Assembly (NCBI RefSeq): GCF_000255705.1
Contig: NZ_JH636441.1
Coordinates: forward strand, 792,669 to 845,610
DNA: 52,942 bases
Source: Zavarzinella formosa DSM 19928
GTDB taxonomy: Bacteria; Planctomycetota; Planctomycetia; Gemmatales; Gemmataceae
Reading direction: 5' to 3'
A program made the translations under genes and the position numbers. Shown here in pieces: positions 1 to 7,210 of this stretch (the stretch's first letter is position 1; each line of letters starts with the position of its first letter). The notes below the pieces were generated by a model. That model did no database searches. It saw only the letters and a program-made list of their open reading frames with translations, and was not told where the DNA came from.

Positions 1-1
1 T

Positions 2-129
2 GACAGAAAATTTTCTTGCCCGGACATCAAGCGGCGGTTACAGATGCAACAACCGGCGGGGTTTTGAGTCTTGTTGTTGATCGGGCGACAACTTCAGGGC
101 GTCCCCGCCGGTCTTTTCAGTTTTCTGTC
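2..129. repeat. Nested inverted repeats, REPIN-like
   Basis: GACAGAAAA at 2-10 is the reverse complement of TTTTCTGTC at 121-129. Inside it, ACCGGCGGGG at 52-61 is the reverse complement of CCCCGCCGGT at 103-112. The two pairs are nested but do not share a centre. The element lies just downstream of the response-regulator gene (minus strand), so it could act as a terminator-like structure. The GGGGACAGAAAA-type arm resembles short palindromic units mobilised by REP-associated transposases; that comparison is from memory. The element may continue past the window edge. Confidence 0.35.
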
Positions 130-142
130 CCCGTTTTCCAAC

Positions 143-526
143 TCAGGCCGGGGCGGCGTATCGACGAACCGCCTCGGCCCGCAGAACAGCCGCCAGAGCC
201 GCCGGGTCGGCCGGCTTCACATAGTGATGATCGAATCCCTCCCTCAATGAGCGGCAGTCCAGGTCAGAGTGGCCTGTCAGCGCCACCAGGAACGGCCGTG
301 TCGGAAGCGATGCGCATAGTTCGCGGGCGACCGCATACCCGTCCGTTCGGGGAAGATTCAGGTCCATGACCACGGCGGCGGGCCGGAAGCCGTCACGCAG
401 CGCCATCCCCGCGTCTTTTGCCGAGTAGGCGGAGCGGGGATTAAGACCGTGGAGCAACAGCGTCCGGGTCAGGGCGTCGGCCTGGTCTTTGTCGTCGTCC
501 ACGACGAGGACGGAGAGGTTGTTCAT
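143..526 (-). CDS. Stand-alone response regulator receiver domain protein
   Basis: A single receiver (REC) domain with no output domain, about 127 residues. Seen directly: the acidic cluster DDD (residues 10-12), the phosphoacceptor Asp in VVMDLNLP (D55), the switch Thr in ALTGHS (T84) and the conserved Lys in YVKP (K104). These are all the residues a receiver needs, so it should accept a phosphoryl group from a histidine kinase and signal through protein contacts; no partner kinase is in the window. In-frame upstream starts exist (ATG at 538, TTG at 565). None has a convincing Shine-Dalgarno sequence, and 526 was chosen because it gives a compact domain. It is more likely a host gene than a phage gene, but nothing here proves that. 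Confidence 0.85.
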   Translation of the reverse strand: MNNLSVLVVDDDKDQADALTRTLLLHGLNPRSAYSAKDAGMALRDGFRPAAVVMDLNLPRTDGYAVARELCASLPTRPFLVALTGHSDLDCRSLREGFDHHYVKPADPAALAAVLRAEAVRRYAAPA

Positions 527-687
527 CGCAAGCGTCATGAGGGATGCCGGGTGGCGTTCTTCCAATCAGGCGGGTCTGTCGGGCCGGTCAGGGCGAATCA
601 ATCAATGTACGGCTCCGGCCCCGAAATTCCAATGAGATCGAGCGATTGCCCGGCAGGAAAACCAATCAGATGCCGCAATCATTCCCG

Positions 688-697
688 CTTGCGCGAA
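688..697 (+). promoter_or_regulatory. CTTGCGCGAA motif, copy 1
   Basis: Exact 10-bp copy of a motif found five times in the window, always between genes. Here TTGCGC (689-694) is followed 17 bp later by CAGATT (712-717), a weak -10 match. It would read toward the DUF6166 gene at 778. Confidence 0.35.
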
Positions 698-777
698 TCC
701 GCAGACCATGTCAGATTTCTGTCCATGCCACCCGGCAAGGCTGAGACGGGTGGCCGGGTGTCGGACAATGTAGGGTA

Positions 778-1119
778 ATGAGTTGCATGCGTCATTATGT
801 GGGAGACAGAAATCCGGACGGGTGTGAAGTGATGGTCTTGGACACCACGCATGAGGGCGGCGGTTATCCACTGGACCCTCGCAACGATCTTCGCAACCAC
901 AGTCCCGACGGTTTCGAGTTCGGCTATTCCGGCAGCGGCCCCTCACAGTTGTCGCTCGCCATCCTGGCCGATGTCCTCAGGGACGACAAACTGGCCGACA
1001 GGCTTCACATCGACTTCAAGAACAAGGTCATCTCGCGGCTGGATGGGAACACGTTCAGTTTGAGCGAGGAGGACGTGCGGATGGCGGTCGCGGCTCTGGC
1101 GGCGGGGAAGAAGCGTTAA
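778..1119 (+). CDS. DUF6166 domain protein
   Basis: A 113-residue protein. The middle (about residues 46-67, FEFGYSGSGPSQLSLAILAD) matches the signature I recall for DUF6166, a small domain of unknown function common in phages and accessory regions. The N-terminal part reads 'MRHYVGDRNPDG', also usual for the family. The start at 778 has only a short-spaced AGGG upstream, and the ATG at 787 (residue 4) is an alternative. One copy of the CTTGCGCGAA motif lies about 80 bp upstream on the same strand. The function is unknown. The family's habit of occurring in mobile DNA suggests this left part of the window belongs to the mobile element. Confidence 0.75.
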   Translation: MSCMRHYVGDRNPDGCEVMVLDTTHEGGGYPLDPRNDLRNHSPDGFEFGYSGSGPSQLSLAILADVLRDDKLADRLHIDFKNKVISRLDGNTFSLSEEDVRMAVAALAAGKKR

Positions 1120-1210
1120 TACCTTAGGCTTCTTCCTCAAAAAATGCAATTATTGCGGGGCGGTCGGACGGACCGGGCACAAGGCGAACCATTTGGATAA
1201 AACCCAGTTA

Positions 1211-3133
1211 TTACTTGGGCGGCGCATCCGGCCATTGACAGACAAATCCAGGCCTATGAGGCAACAAAGCCACATTCGGCTGGTCACACCATTCACCCCG
1301 TTCCACCGCCCAGAGAATCACGTAGTGTTCAACGCCTCCCTTGTTGTTTGGCTGGGTTTTTTCCCAATTCTTGTAGGAGAATTTCGCGTTGTTCACCCAC
1401 TCCCAAACGCCTTGGTTTTTTTCGTCAGTCGCTCCAATCCATGTTTCTCTTTTCCCTGCGGCGAGCACTAATTGCCTCAGCACGGCATTTTCATTTGCGT
1501 CATTCACAACGGCCAAGTGACCGCCCAGCTTCTCACATTTGGCCTTGGCTTCTTTCCAGGAGAGTTGCTCCGGGAAAAATTTGTAGAGGCTACCGTTGAA
1601 CTTAACCCGGCCTTCACTGTCCGGGGGAGAAAGTTCGACCATCGGGATAGGGCCAGGGCCAGGATTAACGAAATCCGTCCCACCGCCACCTCTTACCAGC
1701 CCGCTCCCCGTCACTTGCCCCTGTTTGAACACCGCCTCAAATTGTTTTCCCGTCTGCCGGACATTTTTCAAATCCGGACTGAACATGGCCGTTTCTTTGT
1801 CCCGAAAGCCGCATTTGACGGCCATCGTAAGACACTCCAAGGCGAGCGAGGTGTTTCCGGAAATGCTGCATACCCTCGCAACATCGTACCAAACTCCAGG
1901 ATTCGTAGAAAACTCGTTTCTGATATGTGAAATCCTCGAAGGCAGCCGGGACGTTGCTCCCGAATTTTGTGCGACCACATATTTCTTTACGGCTTCAAAC
2001 GCTTCCGTTTGGTTGCCGGAGTAGGCCCGCGAGAGCATAACCGCGCGGACCACCTCGTCGTTGATATTCTTGTCGATCAACTCAGACTTCAAATACTCCG
2101 ACCATAATTTTCGAGCCAAGGCTCCGCCGAACGCAGCGTCTTTCTGGCTGGTCGGAAGTCCCGCCGTCCCGATATCTTTGTCAGCGGCTTTGCTGGCCAA
2201 TCTTCCGCCAATTCCAAGAAGAAGCGCGCGGAAAGGATTAAACACGGGTCCAATCGGAACAACGCCCGCTGCTTTCTCGCACACTTCCGCCTGTTTCACC
2301 AAATCTTCAGGCGTGGCATCTTTTTTCCAAAACACAGCGCCCGCTTTGCGAACAATCGCAAACGGGTTGTGAACAGGATTCGCCCCGCTTTTCCGTAGTT
2401 GGAAAGCGTATTCTTGATCGCCCCATTTGCTGTCCGCGATCTTGCCAATCAACGCATTCGTCGAATCATTGATTCTTTTGGTGAATTGATCCTCGAAATT
2501 TTTTCGGGCTCCCTCCAATTCCGATTTATATCTGGCGGTCGTTTCGTTCAATTTGCCCTGCTGTGCGATCCCGGATGCGAACATGGCGCTAATACCGCGA
2601 ACAAACGCACGCTCGTCATCATCTCCCTCCGCCACCGCGCGAAATCCGAAAGACAATCCGGAAATAAGGGCGTTTGTCCCCGCCATTGACTGCGCCGCCT
2701 GCATGCCCCTCAATGTCTGGACAAGCGCCCCTTCGAGCGATTGAATGCTTTCTCGAAGCTCTGACAAATGATTGTCATAGGTGCGAAACACCGCAAGAAA
2801 CTCATCGTCCTTCCATTTTGCGGCATGCTGGCGGAGTGTGTCGTACAACAACCGCTGGTAAGCGAGCTGCGACTTCAATCCAAACAGCCTCCGGGCAACC
2901 ATTTCCTGAACGCCCGCAGTCGATCGGCTCTCGTAGTAGGGATCGGCGGCAAATTGCCGCGTCATATCCTCCAATGCATACAGGATAAACACACGCTCAT
3001 CGATCGTGACCGCCGCGTCCGTGGATTTGGTTTTTGGAGCGGGGACGTTGGATGGTTGCTTGGTTTGCCCCGATGCCGAAACCGCCAGGAATCCCACAGC
3101 GGCAACAATCGCCGGGAATGTGCAAAGTCGCAT
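1211..3133 (-). CDS. Secreted protein with C-terminal C-type lectin domain
   Basis: About 640 residues. The start at 3133 is supported by GGGAG five bases upstream and by the signal peptide that begins there (MRLCTFPAIVAAVGFLAVSA, then a GQ cleavage-like site); upstream in-frame starts would bury it. Residues 25 to about 480 are mostly helical and not recognised. They begin with a conserved-looking 'IDERVFILYALEDMTRQF' stretch. Residues about 510-640 form a C-type-lectin-like domain: a WKEAKAKCEKLGGHLA helix, WIGATDE, a W-rich core and paired cysteines near the end (EWCDQ, FVCQW). Such domains bind carbohydrate or protein ligands outside the cell. It looks like a host surface or periplasmic protein. 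A phage cargo role cannot be excluded. Confidence 0.8.
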   Translation of the reverse strand: MRLCTFPAIVAAVGFLAVSASGQTKQPSNVPAPKTKSTDAAVTIDERVFILYALEDMTRQFAADPYYESRSTAGVQEMVARRLFGLKSQLAYQRLLYDTLRQHAAKWKDDEFLAVFRTYDNHLSELRESIQSLEGALVQTLRGMQAAQSMAGTNALISGLSFGFRAVAEGDDDERAFVRGISAMFASGIAQQGKLNETTARYKSELEGARKNFEDQFTKRINDSTNALIGKIADSKWGDQEYAFQLRKSGANPVHNPFAIVRKAGAVFWKKDATPEDLVKQAEVCEKAAGVVPIGPVFNPFRALLLGIGGRLASKAADKDIGTAGLPTSQKDAAFGGALARKLWSEYLKSELIDKNINDEVVRAVMLSRAYSGNQTEAFEAVKKYVVAQNSGATSRLPSRISHIRNEFSTNPGVWYDVARVCSISGNTSLALECLTMAVKCGFRDKETAMFSPDLKNVRQTGKQFEAVFKQGQVTGSGLVRGGGGTDFVNPGPGPIPMVELSPPDSEGRVKFNGSLYKFFPEQLSWKEAKAKCEKLGGHLAVVNDANENAVLRQLVLAAGKRETWIGATDEKNQGVWEWVNNAKFSYKNWEKTQPNNKGGVEHYVILWAVERGEWCDQPNVALLPHRPGFVCQWPDAPPK

Positions 3134-3662
3134 TAATTCTCCCATTTGAGGCCAGTCAAAAAACAAGAGGGTGACGAGTCGAGACAAAACAAGTTTCAAG
3201 GAGATTCGTTGACACAGCGGGAGTATTTTGCCTCTCTCCCGAGAATATTTCCGTTTGGGTGCGGTTTGATCCGCGACTCAAACGAGTGGTTATACTCGGG
3301 AATGACTTGCAGCCACCCCTGTTTGAACAAATCGTTCGTCAGTCTATCCGATGTCAGGATGTGAGGCAAATTTGATTCTGAGCCAATCGGGCTTTTCTTG
3401 GCAACCGCCGATGTCAAAGGCTACTGTCTTGCACAGCCGTCATCGTCGGGGTTTAGGGTTTGCGGGGCTCGCAAAAGGGCTCCCCGCAAACCCTAAACCT
3501 CAGAGATGATGGCGAGCATTCACCGTGCAGCCAGATTCGGAGGGGGAAGGGGCGCCGGGATCGTTTTGAAGCAATCAGGCATTGCAAAGTGGTTTTGAAG
3601 AACGAAGATATGAGTGCAGGTGCTTGGAATCCGCACGGAGTTCGTGCCTTGGAGCCTCAAAA
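3134..3662. other. Gene-poor stretch with one long hairpin
   Basis: This 529-bp gap separates the divergent lectin-domain and ATPase genes. Only short frames without ribosome-binding sites or recognisable content were found. The notable content is the perfect 18-bp inverted repeat at 3450-3499; promoters for both flanking genes should lie here. Confidence 0.5.
3450..3499. repeat. Perfect 18-bp inverted repeat
   Basis: The arm GGTTTAGGGTTTGCGGGG (3450-3467) is exactly complementary to 3482-3499, with a 14-nt loop. There is no T-run after either arm, so it is not a standard terminator. It could be a REP-like palindrome, an attachment-site structure or a transcript-stabilising hairpin. Confidence 0.6.
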
Positions 3663-4805
3663 ATGATCCGCGGCCTTTCCCTCGAAAATTATCGGGGATT
3701 TCGAAGGTTTGAGATGCGCGATTTGGGTCGCGTCAACCTGATCGTCGGCACAAACAACGCGGGAAAGACTTCCGTGCTTGAGGCCATACATACCGTTGAG
3801 TCTCCGGCCGATTTAACCCCCGTGTGGGCGTCGCTCATCAGACGGGGCGAGGATTTTGAGGATCGAGAAAGCGGAACCACAGGCAGGCAAGTCGATATTC
3901 GAAGAATATTCTTCGGACACGACGTGATTTTCGGCAATGGACTCAGCATTGTCGCCCATCAAGAGTACGGACAGGATCGATTCCGGGCGTTCTTCTCCGA
4001 GGCCAGCGAGAACCCCGAGCGACATCAGCCGGGGCTTTTCGAGCAGTTCGATTCCAGCTTTGAAGCCGAAGCTTTCTCGCGTGCGGTCGCAATTGGCATG
4101 CAATGGGAACACCCGCCCTCAAGCGTCGATGCGAGTGTGATGTTCGATTTAACACGAAGAGGGGGCCTTACCACGGATGCTCTCCGGCAGACTGGCAAGC
4201 TGGCTGACGGTCGCAGAGCGCCAATTCGTTTGATCACCGCCGCGTCACTTTCGCCAGATGCAGTCATTGATTTGTTCGAAGAGGTTGTTCTGACGCCCGC
4301 AGAAGAGTTTGTGGTCGAGGCGTTACGAATAATCGAGCCAACCATTGAGCGCATTGCAACAAGCGGAACGGATCGCAGGCGCGCGTTGTCCACCAGAGCC
4401 GGCACCAGGGGCGGCTTGCTCGTCCGCTGCAGAGGGGTTCGAGATCGGATTCCAATTGGAAGCATGGGAGACGGAATTTGGAGAATGCTCGGGCTCGCCC
4501 TGGCTTTAGTTCGAACCGAGGGTGGAATACTGCTCGTTGACGAGATTGACACCGGATTGCATTACAGCGTCATGGAAAATATGTGGCGGCTGGTTAATGA
4601 GACCGCAAACCGACTGAGAATCCAGGTGTTTGCCACGACCCACAGTCGGGATTGCTACGAAAGCCTGGCCGCAATCAGTCGCAACGTGGCGCTTGGCCAG
4701 AGCGACGTCACAATGCAGCGAATTGAAAGGGGGGTGCCCAATGCAATTTCGTATTCGGAACGAGAGATCATTGCGGCCGCCAACCGTCATGTGGAGGTGC
4801 GATAA
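3663..4805 (+). CDS. AAA family (OLD/RecF-like) ATPase of a two-gene defence-like cassette
   Basis: About 380 residues, start at 3663 with GGAG eight bases upstream. Seen directly: the SMC/RecF/OLD-type N-terminus (IRGLSLENYRGFRRF), Walker A GTNNAGKTS (residues 29-37), an ABC-like GSMGDGIWRMLGLA segment around residue 270, Walker B ILLVDEID (D293, E294) and a TTHS switch near residue 335. These are the full set of ATP-binding and hydrolysis motifs of AAA_21/AAA_15 ATPases. The next gene begins three bases after this one ends and encodes a Toprim-like DUF3226 protein. OLD-family nucleases fuse these two parts, and PARIS-type defences carry them as separate genes. By analogy this subunit would sense infection and control the nuclease or effector partner. 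That role is inference. Confidence 0.85.
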   Translation: MIRGLSLENYRGFRRFEMRDLGRVNLIVGTNNAGKTSVLEAIHTVESPADLTPVWASLIRRGEDFEDRESGTTGRQVDIRRIFFGHDVIFGNGLSIVAHQEYGQDRFRAFFSEASENPERHQPGLFEQFDSSFEAEAFSRAVAIGMQWEHPPSSVDASVMFDLTRRGGLTTDALRQTGKLADGRRAPIRLITAASLSPDAVIDLFEEVVLTPAEEFVVEALRIIEPTIERIATSGTDRRRALSTRAGTRGGLLVRCRGVRDRIPIGSMGDGIWRMLGLALALVRTEGGILLVDEIDTGLHYSVMENMWRLVNETANRLRIQVFATTHSRDCYESLAAISRNVALGQSDVTMQRIERGVPNAISYSEREIIAAANRHVEVR

Positions 4806-4807
4806 AG

Positions 4808-5473
4808 ATGCCTCCCCCCAACCCTAAGCGGCTCCTGGTCGAAGGTGATGAGGACAAGCGAATTATTCCTCAATTCATGGAGTATTTCACTCCCTGGGGA
4901 AACACCAAAAACACCTGGCCGTTGGAGATTGTGTCGTGTGACGGCGTGGAAAACCTGCTTTCGCCAGGGAATCTCACCGTCGAATTTAAGCAAAATCACG
5001 TTGAGATTTTGGGCGTGATCGTTGACGCAAACGGCGACCCTCAAGCGAGATGGGCCGCGATTCGTAACGATGTGATTGACGAGCTTCCGGAGATTCCCGT
5101 GGAATTGCCCCGGGAGGGTCTCGTTCTTCAAAAAGGAAAGAAGAAATTCGGAGTCTGGCTTATGCCAGACAATCGCTCGACCGGCATGATCGAGACGTTT
5201 TTAAGTTTATTTATCAAAGACACTGACAAGGGATTGTGGAAACACGTGGACGAGTTCTGCTCAAAGGCAAGATCTGAACACAAAGCGTGTTACAAGCCAG
5301 CCCACTATGACAAAGTAAAAATTCATGCTTGGCTGGCGGTGCAAGACCCTCCGGGATGCCAGTTGCAAGTCGCCGTGACCGCCAAAGTTCTTGAGCCAAT
5401 ATCACCTTACGCAGATGCGTTCGCAGAGTGGTTTTGCAAACTGTTCAATCTGCCGTGTACCAAAAAAACCTGA
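4808..5473 (+). CDS. DUF3226 (Toprim-like) protein, partner of the upstream ATPase
   Basis: A 221-residue protein starting two bases after the ATPase stop codon, so the two are surely co-transcribed. Three Toprim-like acidic motifs are visible: LLVEGDEDKRII (E12), GVIVDANGD (D73, D77) and the late WLMPDNRSTGMIE segment (D121, E129). Together they match the metal-binding geometry expected of Toprim nucleases and the DUF3226 family. No separate DNA-binding domain is obvious. In split OLD-like and PARIS-like systems the equivalent protein is the toxic effector released or activated by the ATPase. Here the pairing and motifs are seen, and the defence role is inferred. The C-terminus (KLFNLPCTKKT) ends 32 bp short of the convergent phage lysis genes. 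Confidence 0.8.
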   Translation: MPPPNPKRLLVEGDEDKRIIPQFMEYFTPWGNTKNTWPLEIVSCDGVENLLSPGNLTVEFKQNHVEILGVIVDANGDPQARWAAIRNDVIDELPEIPVELPREGLVLQKGKKKFGVWLMPDNRSTGMIETFLSLFIKDTDKGLWKHVDEFCSKARSEHKACYKPAHYDKVKIHAWLAVQDPPGCQLQVAVTAKVLEPISPYADAFAEWFCKLFNLPCTKKT

Positions 5474-5504
5474 GCGACATTTCCAACGACGCTCTTGGTG
5501 CTCC

Positions 5505-5609
5505 TTAAAGCGCGCCAGCATGTAACAGGTCGTGTGTCGCGGACTCGCGGTGCATGGCCTTCCGTAGCAGTTCTACTGCCTCGGGGCCGCGTTCGGGAAA
5601 ACGGGGCAC
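5505..5609 (-). CDS. Possible 34-residue peptide at the end of the late operon
   Basis: A GTG-initiated frame overlapping the end of the preceding lipoprotein gene. Its sequence, ending EAVELLRKAMHRESATHDLL, is a tidy amphipathic helix rather than random translation. A weak GGA lies six bases upstream of the GTG. No family is recognised. It would be the last gene of the late operon. Confidence 0.35.
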   Translation of the reverse strand: MPRFPERGPEAVELLRKAMHRESATHDLLHAGAL

Positions 5610-5734
5610 TGCTGGTCCGGGCAGATCGTGCAGGCCGACAAAATCACGAGGAACACGACGAGGCAGGCGAGTGCAAGCCAGCCGAGTGTGCGGTGGATGG
5701 AGCGGGAAACAGGCGACGGCTCCGGGAGGTTCAT
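5573..5734 (-). CDS. Small lipoprotein, candidate spanin component
   Basis: A 53-residue protein. Its ATG overlaps the stop of the upstream gene (ATGA at 5731-5734), which shows translational coupling. A hydrophobic helix (WLALACLVVFLVIL, about residues 19-32) runs into a lipobox-like LSAC (C35), followed by a short Pro/Cys-containing tail. This architecture fits outer-membrane spanin (Rz1-like) lipoproteins. The neighbouring gene 5731-5922 has a similar lipoprotein form, so which one acts as o-spanin is unclear. Expression is expected late, with the endolysin. Assignment rests on architecture and position only. Confidence 0.6.
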   Translation of the reverse strand: MNLPEPSPVSRSIHRTLGWLALACLVVFLVILSACTICPDQQCPVFPNAAPRQ

Positions 5735-5922
5735 CTCGCTTCCCTTCGCATCCGGGCGTAATCTTCGAGGACGGGGATCAGGATTGAGTCATCCGAAAGC
5801 CGCTTTTCCTCGGCGAGGATCTGCCGTTGCTCCTCCGGCGACCAATCTTTGACATGAAGAACAGGGCTCGGCGGGCATGAGCATGCGGTCATCACCAGAA
5901 ACACCGGCAGCCAGCGGGTCAT
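5731..5922 (-). CDS. Small lipoprotein in the lysis cassette (possible spanin)
   Basis: A 63-residue protein starting with MTRWLPVFLVMTACSC, a signal sequence with a lipobox-like TAC (cysteine about residue 14), then a PPSP stretch and a helical tail (SPEEQRQILAEEKRLSDDSI, then EDYARMRREAR). Short phage proteins with this lipoprotein-plus-charged-helix plan are common in lysis modules and are often treated as Rz/Rz1-like. The ATG overlaps the previous stop (ATGA), and the next gene again starts in an ATGA overlap, so four tiny lysis-cassette genes are translated in relay. A spanin or lysis accessory role is inferred. Confidence 0.65.
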   Translation of the reverse strand: MTRWLPVFLVMTACSCPPSPVLHVKDWSPEEQRQILAEEKRLSDDSILIPVLEDYARMRREAR

Positions 5923-6086
5923 AACTTTGCGTCTTCCAGCGTCTTTTCGAGTTCGCCTCGTGTCGTCGGGGTGTTCGCGATCTCCCGTGCCTTTACCTTC
6001 AATTGGTGCGAATGCCAAAAAGCGTCGGCCAGTTGAACGAATCCAACCAGCCGACAAGCAAGGGAGAGGAAAGAATAAAACGTCAT
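5919..6086 (-). CDS. Small membrane-associated phage protein
   Basis: A 55-residue protein: a short hydrophobic N-terminus (MTFYSFLSLACRLVGFVQLA) followed by a charged helix ending RGELEKTLEDAKL. This is the plan of inner-membrane spanins (Rz-like), but the protein is short and the hydrophobic part is weak, so it could equally be a small holin-like or accessory protein. It starts inside the end of the upstream gene and its stop overlaps the next start (ATGA at 5919-5922). The short ATG-initiated form is used because a longer upstream frame is only the antisense-like shadow of the neighbouring gene. Confidence 0.6.
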   Translation of the reverse strand: MTFYSFLSLACRLVGFVQLADAFWHSHQLKVKAREIANTPTTRGELEKTLEDAKL

Positions 6087-6397
6087 GCGACGGCGGGAGT
6101 CGTCACGGCCGCCTTGGCGTTTTGCAAAGCCAGTTCGATGAGGGCGCGGGCCTGTGATTCGATGAATGGCAGGCCTTTGGCAATCACTTCGGCCGTGAAG
6201 GAAGCCAGCGCGGCCGCCATTTTGACTTCGCCGCCCCCCTCGGTGGCAAAACCAGCCGACACGGCATTTTTGGCGGCGGTGATGAGCACTTGCTGCTCGT
6301 CCGCCTCCAGGGCGGTGATGAAGGGTTTGACGAAGTTCCAAACCGGGCCGGTGAAGAAGCCTTCGACGGCATCGCGTATTTTGGTGAATGTGCTCAT
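6083..6397 (-). CDS. Phage lysis-module protein of unknown function (LLH-holin-like size)
   Basis: A 104-residue protein with start at 6397, supported by AAGG nine bases upstream. It is largely helical and alanine-rich. It begins MSTFTKIRDAVEGFF, and a moderately hydrophobic segment (GPVWNFVKPFITAL) lies near residues 17-30. No catalytic motif is visible. Its place directly after the endolysin gene and its size recall the LLH family of holin-like proteins, but the membrane segment is not strong. It overlaps the next gene by four bases. Confidence 0.6.
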   Translation of the reverse strand: MSTFTKIRDAVEGFFTGPVWNFVKPFITALEADEQQVLITAAKNAVSAGFATEGGGEVKMAAALASFTAEVIAKGLPFIESQARALIELALQNAKAAVTTPAVA

Positions 6398-6448
6398 GTT
6401 GTGAATCCTTTCAAGTTGTGGTTTCGCACCGTACACCCGCACGATGCT

Positions 6449-6862
6449 TCAGGCAATTTCAAAATGATCTGCGTCATACTGATGCGCCGGGAAGTCGCCG
6501 CCCCACTGCAACCCCAATGATTTCCCGATGGCGACCGCCGCCTTCCATTGAGGAGTGGCGGGGTTCCAGTTGCAGGTTCCGTCGTCGTTGATGATGGTGA
6601 AGTCGAACGCCTTGCTCGCGGGTGTTCCGTCCGGCAACGCAAAGTTGTGCTTGGACTGTCCTCCCCCCGCCTTGGTCAGCGTCCGGCCGGTCACGTTTCC
6701 TCTCGCATCGCGGCCGACGGCGAACAGCCGGTCCTGCTCGGCGGCGGAGCGGTATGTCTCGATCACCCGTGCGTTGATGTTCCGGGAGTGGCATTGGTCG
6801 AGCCACTGCTGGCAGAGCGGTTTCAAGGCGGGATGAAGGTCGTCGAGCGAGCGGTCGGTCAT
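6449..6862 (-). CDS. Endolysin, M15-type L-alanyl-D-glutamate peptidase
   Basis: A 137-residue enzyme that should cleave the peptide stem of peptidoglycan during lysis. The zinc-peptidase M15 (CwlK/T5-endolysin) pattern is clear: ETYRSAAEQDRLFA near residues 35-48, a SKHNFALPDG segment with the first metal His, KAFDFTI with the metal Asp, and the C-terminal YDADHFEIA with the catalytic and metal-binding DHFE. The length matches single-domain phage endolysins with no cell-wall-binding domain. There is no signal peptide, so it needs a holin. It starts in an ATGA overlap with the membrane protein upstream. Confidence 0.93.
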   Translation of the reverse strand: MTDRSLDDLHPALKPLCQQWLDQCHSRNINARVIETYRSAAEQDRLFAVGRDARGNVTGRTLTKAGGGQSKHNFALPDGTPASKAFDFTIINDDGTCNWNPATPQWKAAVAIGKSLGLQWGGDFPAHQYDADHFEIA

Positions 6863-7158
6863 GGCCGTTGCAAAAGGGCTTTGACGTCGCCCTTGATGTC
6901 GCGCATGTCGTCCTTGATGGGCGACAACTGGATGTTAAGCTGCTCCTTGAGGTCGGCCTTGCTGACGAAGTCCTGCTTGATGCCGTTGATCTGCTGGAGG
7001 TTGACGTCGATCCGTCCGTCATGTTCCTTGAGCGTGCTGTCGACCAGCTCCACCTTTCGGCCGAGGAGCCAGGTGATCAATGAGCCGCTGATGAGAAAAA
7101 AGCCCGACAGGAGCCACCGCACGGTTTCCAGGTCAATTTGCACGACACCCCCATTCAT
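6859..7158 (-). CDS. Membrane-anchored coiled-coil protein, holin candidate
   Basis: A 99-residue protein with one clear transmembrane helix (WLLSGFFLISGSLITWLLG, about residues 15-33) followed by a long charged coiled coil (KVELVDSTLKEHDGR onward, including KADLKEQLN). Immediately upstream of the endolysin and overlapping it by four bases, it is the best holin or pinholin candidate. A single-span holin with a coiled-coil tail fits class III-like holins. A gap with an operator-like inverted repeat and a copy of the CTTGCGCGAA motif separates it from the tail genes, suggesting the lysis cassette may have its own promoter. Confidence 0.65.
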   Translation of the reverse strand: MNGGVVQIDLETVRWLLSGFFLISGSLITWLLGRKVELVDSTLKEHDGRIDVNLQQINGIKQDFVSKADLKEQLNIQLSPIKDDMRDIKGDVKALLQRP

Positions 7159-7174
7159 GTAAGTTTCCCGTCAA

Positions 7175-7203
7175 GGCTACACCAGATGTGGTGTTCGCGC
7201 AAG
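7175..7203 (-). promoter_or_regulatory. CTTGCGCGAA motif, copy 2, with adjacent inverted repeat
   Basis: On the minus strand CTTGCGCGAA (7203-7194) overlaps the start of a perfect inverted repeat, ACACCA-N4-TGGTGT (7179-7194). TTGCGC is followed after 17 bp by TAGCCT, a weak -10. It reads into the holin/endolysin cassette starting at 7158, so it is a candidate lysis promoter with an operator. Confidence 0.4.
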
Positions 7204-7210
7204 CCGGCGT

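Noticed and set aside
3196-3417. 73-codon minus-strand frame upstream of the lectin-domain gene
   Set aside because: No ribosome-binding site or recognisable content.
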